A program made the translations under genes and the position numbers. Shown piece by piece: positions 1 through 8,699 of a stretch of DNA of 64,000 nucleotides. The notes beneath the pieces are model-generated. The model had not been told where the DNA came from and searched no databases. It worked only from the letters and a program-made list of their open reading frames with translations. Origin of the DNA: Planotetraspora kaengkrachanensis. GTDB lineage: Bacteria; Actinomycetota; Actinomycetes; Streptosporangiales; Streptosporangiaceae. Every line of letters starts with the position of its first letter. Within the stretch, counting starts at the first letter, position 1. Where the stretch lies: the NCBI RefSeq assembly GCF_016862895.1, contig NZ_BONV01000021.1, positions 62,001 through 126,000 on the forward strand, in the 5' to 3' direction.

Positions 1-131
1 TCCGAGCCGACGTCGAATCCGTTGAACGGCGTTCCGCACCCCGGTCCCGCGTGTGTCGGCGTCGCGATCACCAGGACCGTCGCGGCGACGCCCCCGGCCA
101 TGACGATGCCCAGGAGCCTTCCACGCTTCAT
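1..131 (-). CDS. Secreted protein of unknown function, N-terminal fragment
   Basis: Only the first 43 codons are in the window and the gene continues past base 1. Translation from the ATG at 131 begins MKRGRLLGIVMAGG, then a run of small hydrophobic residues ending near TPTHA-GPG. This is a classic Sec signal peptide with a likely signal peptidase I site after THA. A Cys follows in the first mature residues (PGCG), but the position does not form a clear lipobox. GAGGAAGG lies about 14 nt before the ATG, which is far for a Shine-Dalgarno site. The mature domain is not visible, so no function can be given. Confidence 0.6.
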   Translation of the reverse strand, partial: MKRGRLLGIVMAGGVAATVLVIATPTHAGPGCGTPFNGFDVGS

Positions 132-244
132 GGGGTGCGTTACCCTTCCTCAGTTCCGGCTGCCGCGGGACACCACGGGGACCGGCCTCGATGACCAGCC
201 CCGGTGATCGGCGTCGAAGTTACCAGGGTAGATCACCATGGGAA

Positions 245-1513
245 TCACCCAGGCTCGGCGCCCAGTCCCTCCGGCCGGGGCCGCCGCACGGGCGTCAGCG
301 TGGCCGCCACGGCGATCGTCACGCACCCGAACCCCGCGACCAGGCACGCCGCGGCCACGCCGTGCCGCGAGGCCGCCCAGGTGAGGAGCCCGGCACCGAG
401 CGGCCCCAGCGCAGAGTGGATCGTCCAGAAGGCCGACGTCACCCTGCCGAGCAGCGCGTCGGGAGTGACCTCCTGCCGAAGCGACATGGACGAGATCCCC
501 GCCGCACCGGTGCAGAAGAGGAAGACCGTCGCCAGCACCGCCACCGCCGGGACGCTCGCCGCCAGGCCGACCCCGGCGACCGCGACGCCGCCCAGCGCGT
601 AGCAGCCGATCCACAGCGGGCCGAAACCCAGGGATCTGCGCAAGGCGGGCGCCAGGAGGGCGGCCGCCAGCGTCCCCGCGGTCGCCGCCGCCAGCACGTA
701 CCCTGCCGCGGTGTCGGGCTGCTCCAGATCGTGCTTGAGGTGGTAGATCAGCACGTCGGACATGCCGTACGTGACGAACGTCAGGACCGAGAGCAGGACC
801 GTCAGCGTCCGCAGGACCGGGTGGCGCCACAGGAACCGCGCGCCGGCCAGGAAGTCGTCGAGGGCTCCCCGCCGCGCTCCCCCGTGCCCGGCGGGCTCCG
901 GCGCGGGAGTCGTACGGGCACGGGGGCGCACCAGGCACAGGCCCGCGGCGGAGACGGCGAAGGTCGCCGCGTCGATCCCGATCGCGGCGGCCGGACCGAG
1001 CAGCGCGGAGACCGTGCCGCCGAGCGCGGGGCCGACGAGGCTCGCCACGGCGTAGGTCCCGTAGAGATGGCTGTTGGCCTTCATGACCTGGCCCTCGGCG
1101 ACCAGCGCGGGCACGACGGTGACGTACGTGACCGAGAAGAGCATCCCGATGGCGGCCCCGAGCGGCACGATCACGAAGATCAGCCACGTCTGCGGGGAGA
1201 CCAGCCAGACGATCGGGATGACCGCGTAGAGGACGGCCCGGACCGCGTCACAGGCGATCAGCAGGCGGCGGCGGTCCAGCCGGTCGGCCGTCATCCCCGC
1301 GAACATCCCGGCGACGATGCCCGCCGCGCCGGCCAGGGCCGTCACCAGCCCCATCTGGGTGACCGACCCCGTCGCGTGGAAGACGAGCAGGGGCAGCGCG
1401 ACCGCGGAGAAGGAGTCGCCGGCGACCGAGAGGGTCTGGACCCCCAGGAAGATCAGGAAGTCGCGGTTGGCCCGCAACGGCGGCGAGCTCCCCGGTCCCT
1501 CGTCCCCCGCCAC
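245..1513 (-). CDS. MFS transporter, EntS/MFS_3-like exporter
   Basis: This 422-residue integral membrane protein has about twelve hydrophobic segments, typical of a major facilitator drug or siderophore exporter. The loop after the second helix carries the MFS motif A variant around residues 75-85 (GMTADRLDRRRLL). The overall pattern, starting RDFLIFLGVQTLS, resembles the EntS/MFS_3 branch. The GTG start at 1513 has GGAGGG about 8 nt upstream. It stands alone on the minus strand, between the secreted-protein fragment downstream and the molybdoenzyme pair upstream, and no neighbour identifies the substrate. Family is confident; substrate is unknown. Confidence 0.88.
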   Translation of the reverse strand: MAGDEGPGSSPPLRANRDFLIFLGVQTLSVAGDSFSAVALPLLVFHATGSVTQMGLVTALAGAAGIVAGMFAGMTADRLDRRRLLIACDAVRAVLYAVIPIVWLVSPQTWLIFVIVPLGAAIGMLFSVTYVTVVPALVAEGQVMKANSHLYGTYAVASLVGPALGGTVSALLGPAAAIGIDAATFAVSAAGLCLVRPRARTTPAPEPAGHGGARRGALDDFLAGARFLWRHPVLRTLTVLLSVLTFVTYGMSDVLIYHLKHDLEQPDTAAGYVLAAATAGTLAAALLAPALRRSLGFGPLWIGCYALGGVAVAGVGLAASVPAVAVLATVFLFCTGAAGISSMSLRQEVTPDALLGRVTSAFWTIHSALGPLGAGLLTWAASRHGVAAACLVAGFGCVTIAVAATLTPVRRPRPEGLGAEPG

Positions 1514-1604
1514 CCAGGCGTCCCTCCGCGCGATCTCGTCCCGGCCGCGTCCACGCTAGGCGCGGCGGAGCGGAACCGCAACGGCCGTCGGGCCGTACGT
1601 CAGG

Positions 1605-2069
1605 TCAGGACGCCACGACCAGAGCCTGCGGGGCCGCGTGCCGCATGCGGGTGCGCAACCACAGGAGCTGAACGGCGAGCTCGCCTCCGCAGCGGCGGAC
1701 CACGTCGAGCAACTCGTCGTCGCGCGCCCCCAGGGCGCCCTGGGCGATCATCGCGCAGGCGATGTCGCACTCGGTGACCAGCAGGTAGAGGTCGTGCAGA
1801 TCGCGCAGCAGTCCGAGCCCGCCGGGCCTGGTCCCCGCGAACAGCGGCTGATGGAGCCGTTCCGGCTCCTGGGCGGGCGACGTCCACGGCTCGTAGCGCC
1901 GGACGAAGGGTTCCAGCCATCTGGCCTGGTCCCGGCACTGTACGGCCAGGCGCTCGCAGACGCCGTACATGTCGGGCTCATGTGGGTGGCCGCGCCTGAT
2001 CTCGCGGAACGCCTCCGCCAGCGCGGTTTGTGACCTGTGGAGCAGCCGCAGGTAGTGGGCGAGGTGCAT
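1605..2069 (-). CDS. Small helical protein coupled to the molybdopterin oxidoreductase
   Basis: This is a 154-residue, Trp- and His-containing, mostly alpha-helical soluble protein that I cannot assign to a named family. Its start (MHLAHYLRLLHRSQTALAEA) and the later helix DLYLLVTECDIACAMIAQG suggest a four-helix, ferritin-like bundle, but the paired Glu/His metal motifs are not clear. The ATG at 2069 follows the stop of the molybdopterin oxidoreductase by three bases. The strong AGGAGGT site that drives it lies inside the end of that gene, so the two are surely cotranscribed and translationally coupled. A role as accessory factor or stability partner is inference from position only. Confidence 0.7.
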   Translation of the reverse strand: MHLAHYLRLLHRSQTALAEAFREIRRGHPHEPDMYGVCERLAVQCRDQARWLEPFVRRYEPWTSPAQEPERLHQPLFAGTRPGGLGLLRDLHDLYLLVTECDIACAMIAQGALGARDDELLDVVRRCGGELAVQLLWLRTRMRHAAPQALVVAS

Positions 2070-2072
2070 CGC

Positions 2073-4259
2073 TCATACCTCCTCTAGCCGTTGGGAGACC
2101 TCAACAGGCACGACGCCGTCCGCCTCCGCACCTCCTCCCACTTCCGCGAGCTCGGCGGCCCCGGCGTCCGGGGCGGCGTCCGGCGTCACAGGCACGGTCG
2201 CCACGCTGTATATCGGCTGTTTGGACACCGGGTCCCAGTAGAGCGGGCGCCCGTCTCCGATCGCCTCCGACGAGGGTTCGTAGTCCACGACGTGGAGGAA
2301 GGCGCGCCCGCGCGCCTCCTTGGCGAGATAGGACTCCGCGCCCCACTCGGCGCCCGTGGCGAGATCGTGCCCGAAGCTCTGGCAGACGCCGGAGTCGGTG
2401 GCGAACCGCCCGCCCGCGTAGAGCCGCTCGGCGCCGTGGCCCGACGAGGGGGTGCACGGCCACTGAACGCCGCTGCCGCCGCGCAGCCGCTCGTAGGTGA
2501 TGCCGGTGTAGTCGCACGGCCTGCCCTTCGAGCAGGCCTTCCACGCCTCGAACGCCGATTCGGCGTCGTGCCAGCCGATGAGGGGCGCCCCGTCCCGGTC
2601 GCGGAAGTCCATCCGCCGGGCGTAGTCGAGGAAGATGTCCAGGTCGGCGCGGGCCTCCCCGGGCGGTTCAACGGCCCGCTCACAGAGGTGGACCGACCGG
2701 TCGGCGCCGGTGACGGTCCCCGGCTTCTCGCCCCAGCCCGCGGCGGGGAGGACCACGTCGGCCAGCCGGGCGGTCTCCGTCAGGTAGAGGTCCTGGACGA
2801 CGAGGAACAAGCCCTCACTCTCGAGGACGCTGCGGACCCGGTCGGCGTGGGGCAGCGAGACCACCGGGTCGGCGGCGGAGACCCACAGCAGCCGGATCGA
2901 GCCCTGCTCGGCGTAACGGAAGATCTGCATGGCGTGGGTCGGCGGCCCCCAGTGCGGAATGGCCGCGGGATCGACGTTCCACAGCTCGGCGAGCTCTCGC
3001 ACGTGGTCCGGGTTCTCCCAGTTGCGCATTCCGGGGAGGTCGCCGGTCGCCCCCGTCTCCCTGGCGTGCTGACCGGCGGGCCGGCCTGTCATCTGGAACA
3101 GGCCCGCACCCGGGCGGCCGAGCATCCCGCGGAGCAGGTGGAGGTTGTTGACCTGGCACGCCGCGGCCGTCGCCTGGTTGGACCGGTAGAAGCCCGGCAG
3201 CACGGCCGACACCAGCCGCTCGCAGGAGCCGAGGATCTCGGCGGCCTGCTCGATCAGGGCCGCCGGCACGCCGCAGATCTCGGCCGCGCGTTTGGGCGGG
3301 TACGCCTCGACGACCCGGCAGAGTTCGGCGAAGCCGATCGTGTGCCTGGCCACGTACGCCGCGTCGACGCGGTTACCGGCGATCAGTTCGTGCATCAGGG
3401 CGTTCATCAGCGGGACGTTGGTGCCGGAGCGGACCGGCAGGTGGACGTCGGCCTCCTTGGCCACCTGCGCGTCCCGCGAATCCACCGCGATCATGGCAGG
3501 CGGGCGCGGGCCGAGGCGGCGGTCGAGCATCCGCTCCCACACCACGCGGGACTCGGCCATGTCGTGCCCCCACAGGGCGATGGCGTCGCAGTGGTCGACG
3601 TCGGTGTAGGAGCCGGGCTGCCCGTCCGCGCCGAAGCTCGCCCTGAGCGCGGCCGCCGCCGTCGCGTCGCCGACGCGGGTGCTGCCGTCGACGTGCGGGG
3701 TGGCGATCCCGGCCTTGGCGATCACCGCGAGCGTGTAGTGCTCCTCGAGGAGAAGCCGGCCGCCCGTGTAGAACCCCACGCGGCCCCAGCCACCCGGAGG
3801 GCCGAGCAGTTCCTTCGACCGGCGGGCGACCGCGTCCATGGCCGTGTCCCAGTCGCATTCGACCAGGCGGCCCTCCTGCCTGATCATCGGGCTGGTCAGC
3901 CGGGCGCCGTCGCCGGTGGACGGACCGTACCGGTCCCGGGGGTCGATCCTGCCGTGGTTGACGCGGTCGGCCGACCTGCCGCGCACGCCCACGATCCGGC
4001 CGTCCCGCACCGCGATGTCGAGCGCGTCGCCGCTCGAGTGCGTCGCCGAGACGTTCTGGATCCAGGCGCCGACGTCGGCCTCGGTCACCCCCTCGTCGAG
4101 GAAGGTGTCGACGCGCACGGGCCAAGGACTGCCGAGGCCGATCTCCGAGGGAAGCGCGTCGCGCAGGCGTCCGGGAAGTGCCGCGGCGAGCCGTTCCACC
4201 CCACCCGGAGGTCCGTACGGCGTGCGCCTTCCCCCGTGGTCGGCGATCGGCTCAGGCAC
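2073..4259 (-). CDS. Molybdopterin oxidoreductase lacking usual Fe-S and Mo-ligand cysteines
   Basis: A 728-residue protein of the DMSO reductase/formate dehydrogenase/nitrate reductase superfamily. The GTG start at 4259 is set by GGAGG six bases upstream; an in-frame extension to about 4931 has no such site. The N-terminal strand that normally carries the four [4Fe-4S] cysteines reads VSATHSSGDALDIAVRDG (residues 70-87), with no cysteine. In the first molybdopterin segment, where the Mo-coordinating Cys, Sec or Ser is expected, the sequence is STRVGDATA with Gly197. The C-terminal dinucleotide-binding part is well kept (LADVVLPAAGWGEKPGT near the middle). It may be a cofactor-binding enzyme with unusual metal coordination, or one that lost redox function. 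It forms an operon with the following 154-residue gene. Confidence 0.85.
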   Translation of the reverse strand: MPEPIADHGGRRTPYGPPGGVERLAAALPGRLRDALPSEIGLGSPWPVRVDTFLDEGVTEADVGAWIQNVSATHSSGDALDIAVRDGRIVGVRGRSADRVNHGRIDPRDRYGPSTGDGARLTSPMIRQEGRLVECDWDTAMDAVARRSKELLGPPGGWGRVGFYTGGRLLLEEHYTLAVIAKAGIATPHVDGSTRVGDATAAAALRASFGADGQPGSYTDVDHCDAIALWGHDMAESRVVWERMLDRRLGPRPPAMIAVDSRDAQVAKEADVHLPVRSGTNVPLMNALMHELIAGNRVDAAYVARHTIGFAELCRVVEAYPPKRAAEICGVPAALIEQAAEILGSCERLVSAVLPGFYRSNQATAAACQVNNLHLLRGMLGRPGAGLFQMTGRPAGQHARETGATGDLPGMRNWENPDHVRELAELWNVDPAAIPHWGPPTHAMQIFRYAEQGSIRLLWVSAADPVVSLPHADRVRSVLESEGLFLVVQDLYLTETARLADVVLPAAGWGEKPGTVTGADRSVHLCERAVEPPGEARADLDIFLDYARRMDFRDRDGAPLIGWHDAESAFEAWKACSKGRPCDYTGITYERLRGGSGVQWPCTPSSGHGAERLYAGGRFATDSGVCQSFGHDLATGAEWGAESYLAKEARGRAFLHVVDYEPSSEAIGDGRPLYWDPVSKQPIYSVATVPVTPDAAPDAGAAELAEVGGGAEADGVVPVEVSQRLEEV

Positions 4260-4536
4260 CTGGCACCTCCGCGGTGGCGCGACAGCTCCGACATTGCTCC
4301 GTGACAGCGACATGGCTCCGACGACCTGCGCGAACGAGGCTGCTCGTACCCGGCGGCGCATCTCTGACCCCGGAAACGGAGGGACTGACCGGTTTCTTTT
4401 CGAATAATTTCCATAGGGGGTTAATGACGTTGTGTGTCCGGTGTGGGGGGAGCATGATCTGTAAAGTGCGTTTACTGAGGAATGTCGGCGCGAGCGATCG
4501 GGACCTCGGGCGTCTCCGCGTCGCTGTGGGGTGGGA

Positions 4537-7440
4537 ATGGACGGTCGTACGACCTCGCCGGCCGTGACCGGCTCTCCCGCGCCTGCGCGGGGCGCACCGG
4601 CAGGGCCTCTGGTCGGACGGCAGGACGCGCTGGACATGTTGCGGAGCGCGCTGAGCATCGGCGACGGCTTCCGCTTCCTGACCCTGGTGGGCGACCCGGG
4701 AGCGGGCAAGACGCGCCTGCTGTCCGAACTGACGACCCTGGCCGCCGCGCAGGGGTTCACCACGCTGTGGGGAAGAGCCGCCGAGTACGAGCAGGTCATG
4801 CCGTACAGCGCGCTGGTGGACGCGCTCGACGACCACATCGACGCCCGGCACTCGGACGTGGTCGGCGCCGTGGGAGCCGCGCAGGCCGCCATGCTCGCGG
4901 GAGTGTTCCCCGCCCTGGCCGCGCAGGACACCGGCGAGACCGTCGCCGACGACCGCAGCGGGCTGGCCCGCTACCGGCTCTACCGGGCCCTGCGCCAGAT
5001 GATCGACGCCCTGGCCGGGTCCAACGGGCTCGTCCTCATCCTCGACGACGTCCACTGGGCCGACGAGAGCTCCATGGAGTTCCTCGACCACGTCGTCCGC
5101 CACCCTCCGGGCGGTCCCGTGCTGGTGGCCGCGGCCTACCGCCCGGCGCAGGCCCCGCCCCGGCTCGCGACGCTCGTGGCCGCCGCCGGGCCGCGCGGTC
5201 ACGAGGTCACGGTCGGGCCGCTCAGCCGAGCCGAGGTCGACCAGTTCCTCGGCCCCGAGGTCGCCCGCAGCCGGGGCAAGGCCCTCTACGAGGCCAGCGG
5301 CGGCAACCCGTTCTACCTCGAGGCCCTCGCGCGGATGGACCACACCGAGGCCGGGGAGCTGCCGCCCACCGTGCCGGCCGTGCTCCAGGTCGAGCTCGGG
5401 GTCCTGTCCCCCGACGCGCTGCGGGTCGCGCAGGCCGCCGCGGTGGCCGCGGACGAGTTCGAGCCGGCGATCGCCGCGGTGGCCGCCGAGGTGTCCCAGG
5501 CCACGGCCCTGGCCGCCATCGACGAACTCGTGGAGCGCGACATCGTCAGGACCCGCGGGGGGCGTTTCAGCTTCAGGCATCCCCTCGTCCGGTGGGCCGT
5601 CTACGAGTCGGCCGCGGCCGGCTGGCGGGTGGGCGCCCACGCGAGGATCGCCGCCCACCTGGCCGAACTTGGTGCGCCGTCCACCGTCCAGGCCCATCAC
5701 GTGCAGCGATCCGGTTCGTTCGGCGACCACAAGGCCGTCGGCGTCCTGCTCGCGGCCGCCCGCACGGTGATCACGCAGGCGCCCGCCACCTCGGCCCACT
5801 GGCTGCAGGCCGCGCTGCGGCTCATGCCGGACGACCACGCGACGCGTGAGGACCGCCTGGCCCTGCTGATGGAGCTGAGCTGGGCCCAGGGCGTCAGCGG
5901 GAGGCTGGCCGAAGGACGCGACACCGCACGCGAGCTGCTGCGGCTCCTCCCCGGTGACGACTATCCCCGCAGGGGCCGGGCCGCCCGGGTGTGCGCCCTC
6001 ATGGAGCGCCAGCTCGACCGCCCGCAGGAGGCCCGGGCGCTGCTTCTCGACGAGCTGAGCCGCATGCCCAACCCGCGGTCGGCCGCCGCGGTGCCCCTGC
6101 GGATGCGGCTGGTCGCAGAGAGCCTCATGCGCGTCGACTTCCGCGCCGCCCAGGCCGTCCTCGACCTGATGCCGGACGCGGCCGACGACTGGGAGCCCGG
6201 CCTCGCCGTCGCGGTGGCCGCGCTCCGCCCGATGCCGGCCTACGCGGCGGGCCGCGCCGCAGAGGCGCTCGGATACGCCCGGACGGCCGACCGCCTGCTC
6301 GCCTCCGTGCCCGACGACCATCTCGCGGAGTGGCTCGACGCCATCGCCTGGCTGTGCTGGGCCGAGATCAACCTCGGCCGGTACGGAGACGCGCTGCGCC
6401 ACTTCGACCGGGCTGCGGAGGTGGCCCGCGCGACCGGCCAGAGCTACATCCTCACCAACCTGCTCGCCGGGCGGGCCAAGACGTTGGTGACGATGGGACG
6501 GCTGGCCGACGCGTCGGCCACCGCCGAGGAGTCCGTTGAGGGCGCCAGGCTGCTCGACTCGGGCCAGCAGCTCGTGTTCGCGCTCACCCAGGTCTGCCTG
6601 GCCGCGTCGTGGGCGGGTGACGACGAGACCGCCCTGCTCGCCGGGAACGAGGCGGTGCAGCGCGGCGTCGGAGGCGGCGAGGTGTGGGGGGCGCAGGCCC
6701 GTTACGCGCGGGGGCAGGCGCTGGTCAACGCCGGGCGGCTGGAGGAGGGCGCCGAGGCCGTCCTCGACGCGTGCGACAGGTTCGAGTCACCGCGCCTGGA
6801 CCGGGCGACGCTGACGTCGTCGTGCGAGGTGCTGGCCCGGGTGGCGGCGTCCCGCGGCGACGAGGCAGGGGCGATGACGTGGGCGGCTCGCGCGGCGCAG
6901 CTCGACGACCGGGGACTCGAGACGCCGTCCGGGATCGTCCCCCTCGCCCGGGCCCACGCGTTGCGGGGCAAGGACCCGGCCGCGGCGGCCGCCGCCGCGC
7001 AGGAGGCCGCCCGTCTCCTGTCGCGTGGGCAGCGCGACCTCGACGCCGGCAGGGCACTGCTGACGGCCGGGCTCGCCCACATGGAGGCGGGCGACAAGAG
7101 CGCGGCGCGCGACAGCCTCAGGTCGGCCGCCGCCGCGTTCGACGCGTGCGGGGCGCGCGGCCTCAAGGCGCAGACCGATCGTGAGCTTCGCCGCCTCGGC
7201 GTCCGCGTGAGCGGTGCGCCGAGCGCGGCCGGCGCCGGCCGGGACGCCGCGGACCTCGGGCTGTCGCCAAGGGAGCTCGAGGTGGCCCGGCTGGTCGCCG
7301 AAGGGCTCACGAACCAGCAGATCGCCCAGCGGCTGTTCCTCAGCGTGCGGACGATCGAGACCCATCTGTCGCGCATCTTCACCAAGCTCGACGTGTCGTC
7401 ACGGGTGGGCGTGGCCACCGCGCTCAACCGTCGTCACTGA
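4537..7440 (+). CDS. LAL-family LuxR transcriptional regulator with AAA-type ATPase
   Basis: This large regulator of about 967 residues has the MalT/LAL layout. An N-terminal P-loop ATPase carries Walker A GDPGAGKT near residue 52 and Walker [13 protein letters not shown] near residue 165. A long TPR-like helical region follows, and the last 60 residues form a LuxR/FixJ helix-turn-helix ([20 protein letters not shown] onward). ATG at 4537 and GTG at 4531 are both possible starts and neither has a good ribosome site. The upstream 4260-4536 region is relatively AT-rich and holds a small inverted repeat, GTAAA-5-TTTAC, at 4461-4475. The hydrolase gene 86 bp downstream and the oxidase after it are the obvious candidate targets. 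Confidence 0.9.
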   Translation: MDGRTTSPAVTGSPAPARGAPAGPLVGRQDALDMLRSALSIGDGFRFLTLVGDPGAGKTRLLSELTTLAAAQGFTTLWGRAAEYEQVMPYSALVDALDDHIDARHSDVVGAVGAAQAAMLAGVFPALAAQDTGETVADDRSGLARYRLYRALRQMIDALAGSNGLVLILDDVHWADESSMEFLDHVVRHPPGGPVLVAAAYRPAQAPPRLATLVAAAGPRGHEVTVGPLSRAEVDQFLGPEVARSRGKALYEASGGNPFYLEALARMDHTEAGELPPTVPAVLQVELGVLSPDALRVAQAAAVAADEFEPAIAAVAAEVSQATALAAIDELVERDIVRTRGGRFSFRHPLVRWAVYESAAAGWRVGAHARIAAHLAELGAPSTVQAHHVQRSGSFGDHKAVGVLLAAARTVITQAPATSAHWLQAALRLMPDDHATREDRLALLMELSWAQGVSGRLAEGRDTARELLRLLPGDDYPRRGRAARVCALMERQLDRPQEARALLLDELSRMPNPRSAAAVPLRMRLVAESLMRVDFRAAQAVLDLMPDAADDWEPGLAVAVAALRPMPAYAAGRAAEALGYARTADRLLASVPDDHLAEWLDAIAWLCWAEINLGRYGDALRHFDRAAEVARATGQSYILTNLLAGRAKTLVTMGRLADASATAEESVEGARLLDSGQQLVFALTQVCLAASWAGDDETALLAGNEAVQRGVGGGEVWGAQARYARGQALVNAGRLEEGAEAVLDACDRFESPRLDRATLTSSCEVLARVAASRGDEAGAMTWAARAAQLDDRGLETPSGIVPLARAHALRGKDPAAAAAAAQEAARLLSRGQRDLDAGRALLTAGLAHMEAGDKSAARDSLRSAAAAFDACGARGLKAQTDRELRRLGVRVSGAPSAAGAGRDAADLGLSPRELEVARLVAEGLTNQQIAQRLFLSVRTIETHLSRIFTKLDVSSRVGVATALNRRH

Positions 7441-7526
7441 CCTCTCACCACGAGTACGGGTTTTCCACGATGCCGCCGGACACGGCCGGATTGGGATCGT
7501 TGGCCTGGGCCAAGGAGGACGATCAG

Positions 7527-8642
7527 ATGGAGCACCGAATTCCCCGGTTCACGCTTGACGGCGTGCGGGAAGCCGAGGTCTCGATCCATCCGTTCGCCAC
7601 CGAGGACGAGTTGGGACTCACACTGACCCGGTTCCGCCGGGCGGGCGGTCCGACGGCGGAGGGGACGCCGGACGATGTGGTCCTGCTCATCCATGGCCTG
7701 ACCTCGTCGAGTGACATGTTCATCATGCCGGAGCACACCAACCTGGTCGGGTTCCTGCACGAGAACGGTTTCGGCGACGTATGGGCGCTGGACTTCCGGA
7801 TGAGCAACCGGTTCCCGTACAACGTCGAGACGCGCAGGCACACGCTGGACGACATCGCCCATTTCGATTACCCGGCAGCGTTACGTGAACTCCGCCGCCA
7901 TGTGGGGGCGCGGCGGATTCACGTGATCGCGCACTGCCTCGGGTCGTTGTCGTTCAGCATGAGCCTGTTCGCCGGCGCGGTCGACGGGATCGCGAGCCTG
8001 GTCGCCAACAGCGTGGCGCTGACTCCGCGGGTGCACCGGTGGTCCAGGGTCAAGCTGTCCCTGGGCCCCGTGCTGATGGAGTACGGCACGGGCCTGTCCT
8101 ACCTCGATCCGCGGTTCAAGGACGCGCCGCCGCTCACCCGCCGGTGGCTGCTGGCCCGGGCGGTGTCGCTCCTCCACCCGGAGTGCCGCGAACCCGCCTG
8201 CCACATGCAGAGCTTCATGTGGGGCAGCGGCAAGCCCGCGATGTACCGCCACGGCAACCTGCGGCCTGAGACCCACCTGCACGAGCGTCTCGCCGACCTC
8301 AACGGCGCGTGCGACATGCACTACTACCGGCACGTCCACAAGATGGTGGCGGCGGGGCAGGCGGTGAGGTTCGACCCCGGGGACCGGCGGCACGACGACC
8401 TGGGCGACGACTACCTGGCGGCGGCGGCCGACGTCACGACGCCGATCCTGCTCATGACCGGCGACCACAACGACGTCTTCACCGACTCCAACATCGTGTG
8501 CCACGAGAGGTTGTCGGAGGCCGCGCCGGGACGGCACGAGCTGCGGGTCCTGCCCGGCTACGGGCACATCGACACGCTGATCGGCAAGGACGCGCACCTG
8601 GACGTGTTCCCGCACATCCTCGACTTCATCAAGCGGCATTAG
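7527..8642 (+). CDS. Alpha/beta hydrolase with cysteine nucleophile, partner of GMC oxidase
   Basis: A 371-residue alpha/beta-hydrolase fold protein. The oxyanion strand is LLIHGLTSSSD (His56 region). The nucleophile elbow reads AHCLGS, putting Cys137 where most family members have Ser. The acid loop LLMTGDHNDVF and the C-terminal YGHIDTLIG with its His complete a plausible triad. The ATG at 7527 has AAGGAGG eight bases upstream, and an in-frame ATG at 7470 lacks one. The gene lies 57 bp before the GMC oxidoreductase in the same orientation, so the two probably act on the same lipid or sterol-like substrate. The substrate itself cannot be read from the sequence. Confidence 0.85.
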   Translation: MEHRIPRFTLDGVREAEVSIHPFATEDELGLTLTRFRRAGGPTAEGTPDDVVLLIHGLTSSSDMFIMPEHTNLVGFLHENGFGDVWALDFRMSNRFPYNVETRRHTLDDIAHFDYPAALRELRRHVGARRIHVIAHCLGSLSFSMSLFAGAVDGIASLVANSVALTPRVHRWSRVKLSLGPVLMEYGTGLSYLDPRFKDAPPLTRRWLLARAVSLLHPECREPACHMQSFMWGSGKPAMYRHGNLRPETHLHERLADLNGACDMHYYRHVHKMVAAGQAVRFDPGDRRHDDLGDDYLAAAADVTTPILLMTGDHNDVFTDSNIVCHERLSEAAPGRHELRVLPGYGHIDTLIGKDAHLDVFPHILDFIKRH

Positions 8643-8699
8643 GCCGGCTCTGGCCACTCGGGCCACTCGGCGCACGGGGCGACACGGAAAGCGAAAGAG

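Noticed and set aside
4260-4931. N-terminal extension of the molybdopterin oxidoreductase
   Set aside because: It would run into the divergent LuxR gene; GTG 4259 has an ideal ribosome site and the extension has no conserved sequence.
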